Assembly (NCBI GenBank): GCA_025353725.1
Contig: JANXOF010000045.1
Coordinates: forward strand, 124,001 to 188,000
Direction of reading: 5' to 3'
Length of the DNA stretch: 64,000 nucleotides
DNA from: Polyangiaceae bacterium
GTDB lineage: Bacteria; Myxococcota_A; Polyangia; Polyangiales; Polyangiaceae
Shown: positions 36,176-44,274 of the stretch, one piece after another
Position numbering within the stretch: position 1 is the first letter of the stretch
Layout: every line of letters begins with the position of its first letter
The notes under the pieces: generated by a model
Databases searched by the model: none
What the model saw: the letters and a program-made list of their open reading frames with translations, nothing else
What the model was told of the DNA's origin: nothing
Program-made: the position numbers and the translations under genes

Positions 36176-36349
36176 TCCGCGCCCTCGTTGACCCACGTCG
36201 ACGATCCACCTCCGAAGGTAACAGGCCCGCGTCATTTACAACACGGCTGTATAAATTCGTTCTGGGTGCGTGCGGCTTGCGCGTGGGCCTTACTTTTCCG
36301 CCAGGAGCGGCGAGCTACGTGGCGCGTGCTTTTTGCATTGACTATCCGC

Positions 36350-36874
36350 GTGAACCCAGAAGATTCAGGAGTCATCGACCTCTTCGCGATACACAACCGT
36401 GCGTCTGCGGCGCCGCCGAGCGCGTTGCCTCCGCCCGACCTTTTGAGCTCGCCTCCCCCCGCGTTCACCATGGATCTTGCGGACGATGACGCCGATCCGT
36501 TCGGAAATAAGCCTCGCAAGAAGGTTTTGATGCTGGCCAGTGCCGCGGGAGTCGTGCTCGTCGTGGGCGTCCTCGTAGCGACCTTGAGTGGCGGCAACTC
36601 GGTGAAAGCCGCCGCTGGAGGCCTGAAGCCGAACGCGGTTGAAAACGCGCCGCCCGTCGCGGTCGCCATCCCGCTACCTGTCCCCGTGGCGGTGGCGCCC
36701 GACCCGCTGTCTGCCATCGTCCCTCCCGCGCCGCCGCCGACAGGCGCGTCTGCGGAGACTCGGTCACCTTCGCCTACCCCGGTCACCCGCTACGTGTCCC
36801 CGAAGTCTCGACACCAAACGAGCGGCGGGGTTAAGCTCACGAAGGTGCAGAGCGCAGGCGTGCCGGGCTCCTGA
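36350..36874 (+). CDS. Single-TM protein with N-terminal DSGVIDL motif
   Basis: 174 residues from GTG at 36350 (VNPEDSGVIDLFAIH); the frame reaches back to 36188 but this start matches a recurrent myxobacterial N-terminus. A cytosolic Pro-rich stretch contains DLADDDADPFG. One transmembrane helix follows (VLMLASAAGVVLVVGVLVA), then a long Pro/Val/Ala periplasmic tail. No enzymatic domain is present. A TM-anchored Ser/Thr kinase gene follows 43 bases later, and in relatives such proteins commonly sit beside kinases, so it may be a substrate or scaffold; this is inference. Confidence 0.7.
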   Translation: MNPEDSGVIDLFAIHNRASAAPPSALPPPDLLSSPPPAFTMDLADDDADPFGNKPRKKVLMLASAAGVVLVVGVLVATLSGGNSVKAAAGGLKPNAVENAPPVAVAIPLPVPVAVAPDPLSAIVPPAPPPTGASAETRSPSPTPVTRYVSPKSRHQTSGGVKLTKVQSAGVPGS

Positions 36875-36917
36875 CCCTCCGGTATTGGCCCAACGCGTGT
36901 GCCGAGCCGAATCGCGA

Positions 36918-38465
36918 ATGAAAAGTCTCGAAGCGCGCCTTGAAGTGACGTCTAAGAGCGCCCTCGACGCTCGATCCCACGCCCGGTCGTCGCGAGGGCG
37001 AACCGACGTCGGCTCCAAAGTTCCGTGCTTCGAGCCAGGTGAGATCGTCGGCGGTAAGTTTCGCATCGGTCGCCAGATTGGCCGAGGTGGGACGTCTGTC
37101 GTGTACGAGGCGCAGCACGTTCAGCTGGGTCACCTTGTGGCGATCAAAGTGCTCGGTAAGCTCCATCAACCTGCCAAGCTCGGTGCCTTTGAACGCGCGC
37201 TGGAAGAGGCGCAGGCGACCGCACGTCTGACGAGTGATCACATCGTACGGGTGTTCGATGTCGGGACGACAAAGGGCGGTCACGCGTACGTCGTCATGGA
37301 GCGGCTGCTGGGTACGGACCTCGCTTCCGAGTTGAAGCAGGGTCGAACTCCGCCGCTCGCCGAGGCGGTTCAAATCGTGATGCAAGCCTGCCTAGGCCTC
37401 GCCGAGGCTCACGCGTCGGGAATCGTTCATCGCGATATCAAGCCGAGCAATCTGTTTCTTGCGCTTCGATCCGACGACACAGTCGTCGTGAAGGTTCTCG
37501 ACTTCGGCCTCGCAGGAGCTGTCGCGCGGAGTTCGGAACCCCGGCGTTTGTCGGGACCTCAGCGCATTGCGGGCTCGCCAGGCTACGCCGCTCCCGAACA
37601 ACTCGGAGCCGCGAGCGACCTCGATGAGCGCGCCGACATTTGGGGTCTCGGCATTGTCCTCTACGAGCTCGTTTCCGGGCAGAGGCCTTTCAACGGGGAA
37701 AACCTCACGGAGTCGCTCGTCGCGGCCGCCACGCTCGAGGTGCCCGCGATCACCACGGGTGACGGCTCGGTACCCGCTGCGTTCGAGTCTGTCGTGCGTC
37801 GCTGTCTCGAAAAAAACAGAGAAGACCGCTTTCCGTCGGTTCTTGAGCTAGCTGAGGCCCTCAGCCCGTTCGCTCCGCCTATTTACGAAGCGCTGCCCGA
37901 CCGCATTCGTGACGTGACGCGCCGCGGATCGCACTGCGCAGACGCCTTCCGAATGACGCTTCCTGATGGGGATGGCTCGGTCGTGGAAGTGGCCGCGGAT
38001 ACCGCCGCATCGAAGACGGAGGGCGGCGCGTCGATCGCGGAAGGTATCGACGAGGAGGCCGTGGCCGCGGCCCCGCTTGTCGTCGCGTCGTGGTTACCAT
38101 CGCCTCGCGCGGGCGGCTTTCCTCTCGTCGTCGGGGCGAGTCTCGTCCTGCTTCTCTCGGTGCTCTTCGCCCGAGGAGTAAGCGCCCCTTCGCGCGCGCT
38201 TGCCGTCGCCGCTCCTCTCCCCATTGCGGCGGCCCTCGGTCCGCTCGGTCCGCTCGGTCCGCTGGTTATCCCGGTCGCCCAAGCGTCCGTTTCACCACCC
38301 GCGTCCCGGCCGCGGGAACCTGCGACTCCAGCTCCGCGCGTCGTCGCGCCGACTCCACGGACGTTGGCGCCCCGCGCTACCAGCCGTTCCCCCGCTCCTG
38401 CGAAACCTACGCCTCCCGACACCGTGGCGAGGGTCCCCGCGGGCGATCCGATGACGTACCGTTAG
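36918..38465 (+). CDS. Membrane-anchored Hanks-type Ser/Thr protein kinase
   Basis: 515 residues from ATG at 36918; the upstream part of the frame lies over the previous gene. Residues ~45-320 are the kinase domain: IGRGGTSVVYEAQH, VAIKVLG lysine, GIVHRDIKPSNLFL, VLDFGLAGAV and GSPGYAAPEQLG, all active-site residues intact. A juxtamembrane acidic linker is followed by a TM helix (FPLVVGASLVLLLSVLFARG). The extracytoplasmic tail is Pro/Ala-rich with a GPLGPLGPL tandem repeat. There is no sensor domain such as PASTA. It likely pairs with the small TM protein upstream and the TPR protein downstream. Confidence 0.93.
   Translation: MKSLEARLEVTSKSALDARSHARSSRGRTDVGSKVPCFEPGEIVGGKFRIGRQIGRGGTSVVYEAQHVQLGHLVAIKVLGKLHQPAKLGAFERALEEAQATARLTSDHIVRVFDVGTTKGGHAYVVMERLLGTDLASELKQGRTPPLAEAVQIVMQACLGLAEAHASGIVHRDIKPSNLFLALRSDDTVVVKVLDFGLAGAVARSSEPRRLSGPQRIAGSPGYAAPEQLGAASDLDERADIWGLGIVLYELVSGQRPFNGENLTESLVAAATLEVPAITTGDGSVPAAFESVVRRCLEKNREDRFPSVLELAEALSPFAPPIYEALPDRIRDVTRRGSHCADAFRMTLPDGDGSVVEVAADTAASKTEGGASIAEGIDEEAVAAAPLVVASWLPSPRAGGFPLVVGASLVLLLSVLFARGVSAPSRALAVAAPLPIAAALGPLGPLGPLVIPVAQASVSPPASRPREPATPAPRVVAPTPRTLAPRATSRSPAPAKPTPPDTVARVPAGDPMTYR
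38235..38261 (+). repeat. Three 9-bp tandem repeats in the kinase tail
   Basis: CTCGGTCCG occurs three times head to tail at 38235, 38244 and 38253. It is in frame and encodes LGP units of the extracytoplasmic Pro-rich tail. Confidence 0.85.
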
Positions 38466-38531
38466 CTTGCCGCGGGCGATCCGGCTCACGGATTTCAGAG
38501 CCGCCTCGAACTGCGGTAGTCTTCATGCTGC

Positions 38532-39587
38532 ATGGCAAGGACTGCGAGAGGGCTCGCCGCATCGACTCTGATGGCGGTGGCGTTGAACCTTCAGAGTTCG
38601 ACGGCTCACGCCTCGGAGACCTCGAACGCACCGAGTCAAAAAGTAGCCGCCGAAGGTCTGTTTGACGAGGGACGAAAGCTCTTGGAGTCCGGTCGACTGG
38701 ACGAGGCGTGCGCGAAGCTCGAGGCGAGTCAGCGTATGGATTCCGCCGTCGGAACTCTTCTCAACCTGGGCGATTGCAATGAGCGCAGGAGCCGCCTCGC
38801 GAGTGCTTGGGGGAACTACCGAGAGGCCGCTTCGTTGGCGCTCACCCGAGGTGATCCGGCGCGCGCGGAGTTCGCTCGAAAGCGCGGCGACGCCGTGCGC
38901 CCAAAGCTCTCGATGCTTACCGTCTTCGTTCCGTCGCCGGAGCCCGGCCTACGAATCGCGTTTGATGGGCTCACGCTGGAGGAGGCCGCGTTCAATACGC
39001 CGCTTCCGACCGACCCTGGGACGCACACACTCGAGGCGAGCGCTCCAGGCAAGGCGACGGTCACCGTGAGCGTCGTGCTGGTCGAGGGCGGTCCTTACGC
39101 GGCAGCGGTGACGATCGCTCCCCTGGCGCCTGTCGGAGACGGTGGAGAACGGCTTCCCTCGATACCTTCCGTGGCACGGCCGAAGGAACGAGCTCGAAGC
39201 GGCCCTTTGCGTTCCGTTGGGTTCCTTGGACTCGGAGCCTCCGCCGTGGCGCTAAGCGCGGCTTCCTACTTCGCTCTCCGCGCGAGCGCCGTGTGGTCGG
39301 ACGCCAAAACGCACTGCGACGCGTCGAATCGTTGTGACGACACGGGGGTGTCGCTCAACCATGACGCGCGCCGTAACGGTAACGTCGCTACGATTGGACT
39401 CTCTCTCGGCCTTGCCTTTGCGCTTTTCGGGAGCCTCGTGGTCTTGCTCGTTCCTCGTGCTGGAACGGGTACTGGCAGGTCTGCGGCGGCGTCACCCACC
39501 GCGGTTCGCGCGGAGCCGGCGTTTCCCTCGCTGACGCGATCGGGTTCCGCGCGTGACATCGCGCAGCTTAGGTTCGATTGGCCATGA
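38532..39587 (+). CDS. TPR/PEGA-like envelope protein with C-terminal TM segments
   Basis: 351 residues with a signal peptide (cut near TAHAS). Residues ~38-115 form TPR-like helices with the pattern AEGLFDEGRKLLESGRLDEA, then DSAVGTLLNLGDCNE and SAWGNYREAASLA, a signature that recurs in many Polyangia envelope proteins. Residues ~130-200 are a beta domain like PEGA (LRIAFDGLTL, GTHTLEASAPGKATVTV). Two hydrophobic helices follow (GLGASAVALSAASYFAL and IGLSLGLAFALFGSLVVLLV). It is part of a kinase-led cluster and its stop overlaps the next start (ATGA). Role unknown. Confidence 0.78.
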   Translation: MARTARGLAASTLMAVALNLQSSTAHASETSNAPSQKVAAEGLFDEGRKLLESGRLDEACAKLEASQRMDSAVGTLLNLGDCNERRSRLASAWGNYREAASLALTRGDPARAEFARKRGDAVRPKLSMLTVFVPSPEPGLRIAFDGLTLEEAAFNTPLPTDPGTHTLEASAPGKATVTVSVVLVEGGPYAAAVTIAPLAPVGDGGERLPSIPSVARPKERARSGPLRSVGFLGLGASAVALSAASYFALRASAVWSDAKTHCDASNRCDDTGVSLNHDARRNGNVATIGLSLGLAFALFGSLVVLLVPRAGTGTGRSAAASPTAVRAEPAFPSLTRSGSARDIAQLRFDWP

Positions 39588-40189
39588 GATCCGCCCCTCC
39601 ACGAATCCCTTCGAAGGTTGCGTCGCAGGCGTTCCGCTCGTCGCTCGTCCGCTCCGTGACGGCCGCTTTCCTGGCGAGTGTGGCTTTCGTGGTGACGCCC
39701 GCTTGCAATAGCGTGCTCGGGATTCCGGAAGTGGAGCGACGTGCAGACGCGGGGGGCGCTCCACTAGGCCCGGAGAGCGGAGCCCCAGCGTGTGGGGCTG
39801 GCCAAAAAGCCTGCGGTGGAGTCTGCGTGTCGGCCGCCGACTCTAGCCCTGGATGCGTAGAGAGCGCATGTGGGGCATGCGCACTGCCGCATGCGACGTC
39901 GTCTTGCGTGGACGGCGCGTGCGTCGTTCAAATGTGTGACGAAGGCTACGCCGACTGCAACGCCACGCGTGTCGACGGGTGCGAGGCCGATCTCCGCGCC
40001 GACCCGAACAACTGCGCGAAGTGTGGAGAAAGTTGCGGTAGTTTGGGCTGCGTTCAGGGCGTGTGCGCTTGCACGTCCGACGAGAGCTGTAAGTTCGGGG
40101 GCGTCTGCAACCGCGGTCGGTGCGACTGCGGCGCGGACCGGTGCGCTCAAGGCGTCGTGTGTGACTTCGAGGGGTACTGTTCGGAGTAG
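39584..40189 (+). CDS. Cysteine-rich lipoprotein (CNSVLGI type)
   Basis: 201 residues from ATG at 39584, inside an ATGA overlap with the preceding stop. The lipobox VTPAC is followed by NSVLGIPEVERRADAG, a mature start common in myxobacterial surface proteins. The rest has about 25 cysteines in short loops (CGAGQKACGGVCVS, CVDGACVVQMCDEGYADC, CVQGVCACTSDESC), similar to EGF- or tox-like disulfide modules. It is predicted on the cell surface. Such proteins may bind ligands or carry protease-resistant loops; function unknown. It is convergent with the ligase gene at 40207. Confidence 0.75.
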   Translation: MRSAPPRIPSKVASQAFRSSLVRSVTAAFLASVAFVVTPACNSVLGIPEVERRADAGGAPLGPESGAPACGAGQKACGGVCVSAADSSPGCVESACGACALPHATSSCVDGACVVQMCDEGYADCNATRVDGCEADLRADPNNCAKCGESCGSLGCVQGVCACTSDESCKFGGVCNRGRCDCGADRCAQGVVCDFEGYCSE

Positions 40190-40206
40190 GGACTCGCGTG
40201 AGGCGG

Positions 40207-43200
40207 TCACGGGCAGTCGCGCGATTTTTTTGCGGCCCACGCTCCTTTTGCTCGCCCGACGACGTCTCTCATTTCCACAGCGGCACCCGCGTGCGACACG
40301 CGCCCCGCGACGAGGTCGTCCAAGACCGCGCGCGCCATCGCTTGTCGACGCATCGAGTCGAGATAGTCGAACGTCTTACCGAACACCCCACGTACGACGT
40401 CACCGAACGAGCGAGAACGTTTGGCCTCGAGCGCCGCCTTTCGCATGCTGGCTATCGGCGTGAGTCGTGCGGTCACGGCGTCCAAGCGAGCTTTGAGCGC
40501 GGGTTCGGCCGTGGGCCTAAGTGTCTCGACGACCCGAAGTGCATAGGTACTATCAAAGAAGCCGTAGTCGTCATGCACGAGCAGCGCGCGAAGTCCCGCG
40601 TCGACGTCGTCTGCGCGGTTTGACTTGGCTTTTGTGAGCGCGCGCTCGACGGCTTCGAGGCTCACCCACCGGTAGACGAAATCGAGCCCCGTCCCCTTGA
40701 TGTTTTGCAGTCCCATGATGTCGACATGAGCGCCAGGCGGCGCGCCCTTGGCCACGAGCTCGATGAGCTTGTCGCCACGGAGTGACGCGTCGTGGAGAAC
40801 GACGAATTGGTCTTCGACCATCGCGCGGTAAGCGTCACTGAACACCTTTGAAACGAGCGCTGGCCGCGTGGTTAGGTGCGCCTCGACGGCCGCAAGAATC
40901 GAGCGTTTGAGGCGTCGGCGTACGATCGTCGCGACGACGAAGGGTCGCGCCTCGGGCGAGTAGTCCTGCGGGAGCGCGCCGTCGACCGCGCGCGAGGCCT
41001 CGGCGAACGTCTCCGCCTCTTTCGCGGGCTCGAGGAGTGCGTTGAACGCGACCTCGCCGAGCGCGGGCAAACCGAATGCCGTGAGTTCCGCCACCACCGA
41101 AGCGGAGGTTACGTGTCCGATCTTTAACCTGCTGAAGGCGAGCTCGAGCCGCGAAAGCACGATGGCACGGTGCGAGCTCGAATCTCTGCCAAGATCGCGG
41201 GTGGGAGCGATAGCGACGAGATGCTTCTCGAGCGCGTCGCGGAGAAAGACGAGTAAGCCGGAGACGTTCGTTCCGATGAGGAAGTGCTTGTGTGCGCTGA
41301 CGTCTTGAATGAGCAAGCGCGCAAAGACTTCCGATCGCGCCACGCGATCCGCGCGGTTGTTGACGACCGTGACGACCCATCGCGCGGGCTCATGCTCGAC
41401 GTCGTGGCGGTCAAAGCCCATACGCACCCAATTCGAGAGCGCCCCCGTTCGTTCGTTCGCGCTCATCCCGTTCGTAAAGGCGAGGGTGCGTCCGGCGTGG
41501 TCGATCGTGGGGTAGGTTTTCAGGACGCCGAGGTCTGGCACCACGTTGTCGGCCATCTCGGCGAGCGCTACGGCCGCCGGGACCCCCAGGGCTTGCGCGA
41601 CGGCGCATACCAGCGCGATGTTTTTCGGATGTTCGTGGTACGGAAATCGAGCAAGGATATCCTCGCCGAGAAGTGACGCCTCGCGCTCGTCGATCGCGCG
41701 CATCGAAGTCCCACGACCTTTGGCGGCTTCTCGGAGAAGCGGGAGCATCTGATCCTCCGTCGTGAAAAGCCTTCCCTTTGGCGGAATGAACTCGCTTATC
41801 ACTTCAGCAACGTCGTAGCCGGCGGGGCCCTGAACGTCCTCGTGATCGGGATACGCGTTCGTAATGGTCGAATAGTCGTCCCGCATCCACTGTGCAGAGA
41901 GCAGGTTGACAAGGTCTGGTTGGAGCGCCATGCACTCCCAGAGAAAGACCTGTACGCCAAAGCGCCGACCGAGCTCCAAGACGCCACGCTGCTCCCATAT
42001 CGTGGCCTTGTCATACGGGCGGTAGATGAAAACTTCGTGGGCAGGAAGGCCAGGCACCGCGTGGATGAACATGGCTTCGCACCCCGTCGTTTTGACGAGT
42101 ACCTCGTAGCCCAGTCCGTGAAAAAGGCCGGCTTTGAGCCGTTCCGTGCCCGATTTCCCCCGCGTTCCCCAGCCGCCGATGACGAGCGGTATGCCTTTGC
42201 GATCGGCATCGATACGCCTTCGCGTCACGACGGAACGCGCGACCATGGTGACCAAAAGAGCTGCCGCGTAGGCACCGACGTGCGGTAAACGATTGCCCTC
42301 CGGACGAACAGCGTAGTGGAGAAAGTCACGCACGACTCCGTCGACGGTTTGCGCGAGCGGCACCACGGCAAGTGCCTCGGCCGGGGCGACCCCGAGGGGG
42401 TTCGCAGAACGCTTTGACGTGAGTTCCGGAGGCGCGGGGAGCTCGGCGCAGAAGCCGTGCGGATGAAACGTCATCTGAAAGCCAGTTTCGCGAGCGATGG
42501 CCTCGAGAAAGCCTGTTTGGATCGCGGCTTCCTCCGATTCGAGCGACCGCCGCCGGGTCTCTGCAAAACGTGCGTAATGCACTGAAAGGCGAAGCCAGGC
42601 CTTTGCGCGACGCGCGAACGAGTCGGGCGGCGTGATGACGGTCGTTCCGGTCGAGCCAACGATGTGGGTTGGAAGGTGCGCGAAAAGTCCAGTGTGGAGG
42701 AGGTCGTCGACAAGTGGAACCTGCCGCCCCCAGTCGCGTCGCTTGGCGACGAGAACGCGCTCGCCAGGAACGCTCGTGGCGGTGAGCTCGGCAAGGCCTC
42801 GGGGCGGCGCTCGAAGCCGCCCACGCATGGCCCGACCCCACGTGTGCGTGTATCCCTGTCGCTTGCTTGGGAGTGGGTGCCTTAGCTCGAAGAGCCATCG
42901 CCATAGCGCGAACTCGCGGCGCTCGGCGCGGTAGACGATAAAGCTATCGCCTACGCGATCGGCCGAAAGCGCGAAGTCATCGCGCGCGAGTGCGCTGAGG
43001 ACTTGGCCCATTTGAGCGTCGGTCACGGCGGCGAGCACCTTGCCCGTGACGCGCACGCCGCCACCGGTCTTCGTCTGCGTAACCACCTTTGAGAGCAAGT
43101 CGTAGACGAGGCGCAGGTAAGGGTCCGCGAGCACAGCGACGGAGAGGAGCTCCTCGGCGACGGCCACGCGCGTGTGCTCGGGTAGAGAGGTTCGCATGGC

Positions 43201-44274
43201 CGCGCGGGTCAGAGCTTGATGCGCACTCTTTCGCGAATGAAGCGTCTTTCGACGAGCAAGGAGCGTGAACGCGGCCGCCGCTGTAGTCACCGCAAGGGGC
43301 GACGCATCCCGCTCGAGTGCCGTGGCGAGCGTTGGGCCGGCGACGTCTGGGGCGCGCTTGGCAAGTGCCCAAAGCGCAGTCGCGCGGACCTTGTCGCTCG
43401 ACGCCTCGGTCGCCAGGTGACGCAGCCCGATGGCGTCGCGCTCCACCCGCGCCGCGGTGATTCTCACGTGCTCGCTCGGGTCGTCCGCTCCGAGCTCGAT
43501 GACGACGTGCCAAAACGTTCGGCGAAGACGCGCGGCGAGTTCGACTAAGCGCTCGCGTATGAGAAAATCGTCTTCCGCGAACGGCGGGCAGAATCGCTCG
43601 CACATGTTCGCGAGTGCGAGCTCCGGCTCCACGCGCGCAAGCACTTCAAACGCCGGCGTTTGGACCCATCGGTGGTGAACCTGCCGCGAAAGTTCGCGAC
43701 ACGTCTCGACCACGAGCGCGCGATCCGCGGTGCGCATTGGATAGCGAGCCAACGAGCGGAGCACGGCGAGCGCCTCGACACGCCGCGACCAGCGGCCCGG
43801 ACGTACGGCGAGATGGTTGAGGTGCGCTACGCTGAGCGTGAGGGCCTCGGCCTCGCGTAGCCGACCACGGAGCACCGCAAGCGCGCTCTCGCACGCGACT
43901 TCGGTTCGAAAAACGAAGGCGGAACTTCGCTCGGCGAGGGCTGCGATGGTGAGTCGATGCGGCCGACCGCGTCGAAGCTCTCTTCGGTCTGCGCGAAGTG
44001 CCTTTCGGTCGTGAACGGTCTCTCGGAGATGGTTCTCGACGAGGGCGGCCCTGCGTTTTGGCTCGCGTTCGAGTGCGTCGACGAGCGCCGGAAGGCGTTG
44101 CTCTTCGCGGATGCATTGCGCGTCGAGGCGCATGGCGTGCTCGAGCAGCTCGGCGAGACCGTCTTCGTCGGCGATCTTCCGCGCGCGCTTTAGCTCCTTC
44201 ACGGCTAGCTTCTCGCGGAGTGCGCCTGCGCCGTGGCTCGAGCGTTTCACGGCCCTTTGCTCTCTGTTCGCCAC
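40207..44274 (-). CDS. HEAT-like repeat protein fused to PgsB/CapB-type amide ligase
   Basis: 1355 residues from GTG at 44274, which has GGAGG six bases upstream and overlaps the previous gene by 28 bases; GTG 44250 is a weaker alternative. Residues 1 to ~530 are alpha-helical repeats resembling HEAT (LERDASPLAVTTAAAAF, SSDKVRATALWALAKRAPD). Residues ~650-1050 match PgsB/CapB of the Mur ligase superfamily: GGWGTRGKSGTERL with P-loop Lys707, FLWECMALQPD, TNAYPDHEDVQGP and VVTVVNNRADR. PgsB ligases add glutamate to a growing poly-gamma-glutamate chain using ATP. A ~300-residue helical C-terminal extension with GLQNIKGTGLDFVYRWVSL has no assigned role. Standard PgsB is ~400 residues, so the fusion is striking. 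Product identity is inferred, not shown. Confidence 0.88.
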   Translation of the reverse strand: MANREQRAVKRSSHGAGALREKLAVKELKRARKIADEDGLAELLEHAMRLDAQCIREEQRLPALVDALEREPKRRAALVENHLRETVHDRKALRADRRELRRGRPHRLTIAALAERSSAFVFRTEVACESALAVLRGRLREAEALTLSVAHLNHLAVRPGRWSRRVEALAVLRSLARYPMRTADRALVVETCRELSRQVHHRWVQTPAFEVLARVEPELALANMCERFCPPFAEDDFLIRERLVELAARLRRTFWHVVIELGADDPSEHVRITAARVERDAIGLRHLATEASSDKVRATALWALAKRAPDVAGPTLATALERDASPLAVTTAAAAFTLLARRKTLHSRKSAHQALTRAAMRTSLPEHTRVAVAEELLSVAVLADPYLRLVYDLLSKVVTQTKTGGGVRVTGKVLAAVTDAQMGQVLSALARDDFALSADRVGDSFIVYRAERREFALWRWLFELRHPLPSKRQGYTHTWGRAMRGRLRAPPRGLAELTATSVPGERVLVAKRRDWGRQVPLVDDLLHTGLFAHLPTHIVGSTGTTVITPPDSFARRAKAWLRLSVHYARFAETRRRSLESEEAAIQTGFLEAIARETGFQMTFHPHGFCAELPAPPELTSKRSANPLGVAPAEALAVVPLAQTVDGVVRDFLHYAVRPEGNRLPHVGAYAAALLVTMVARSVVTRRRIDADRKGIPLVIGGWGTRGKSGTERLKAGLFHGLGYEVLVKTTGCEAMFIHAVPGLPAHEVFIYRPYDKATIWEQRGVLELGRRFGVQVFLWECMALQPDLVNLLSAQWMRDDYSTITNAYPDHEDVQGPAGYDVAEVISEFIPPKGRLFTTEDQMLPLLREAAKGRGTSMRAIDEREASLLGEDILARFPYHEHPKNIALVCAVAQALGVPAAVALAEMADNVVPDLGVLKTYPTIDHAGRTLAFTNGMSANERTGALSNWVRMGFDRHDVEHEPARWVVTVVNNRADRVARSEVFARLLIQDVSAHKHFLIGTNVSGLLVFLRDALEKHLVAIAPTRDLGRDSSSHRAIVLSRLELAFSRLKIGHVTSASVVAELTAFGLPALGEVAFNALLEPAKEAETFAEASRAVDGALPQDYSPEARPFVVATIVRRRLKRSILAAVEAHLTTRPALVSKVFSDAYRAMVEDQFVVLHDASLRGDKLIELVAKGAPPGAHVDIMGLQNIKGTGLDFVYRWVSLEAVERALTKAKSNRADDVDAGLRALLVHDDYGFFDSTYALRVVETLRPTAEPALKARLDAVTARLTPIASMRKAALEAKRSRSFGDVVRGVFGKTFDYLDSMRRQAMARAVLDDLVAGRVSHAGAAVEMRDVVGRAKGAWAAKKSRDCP

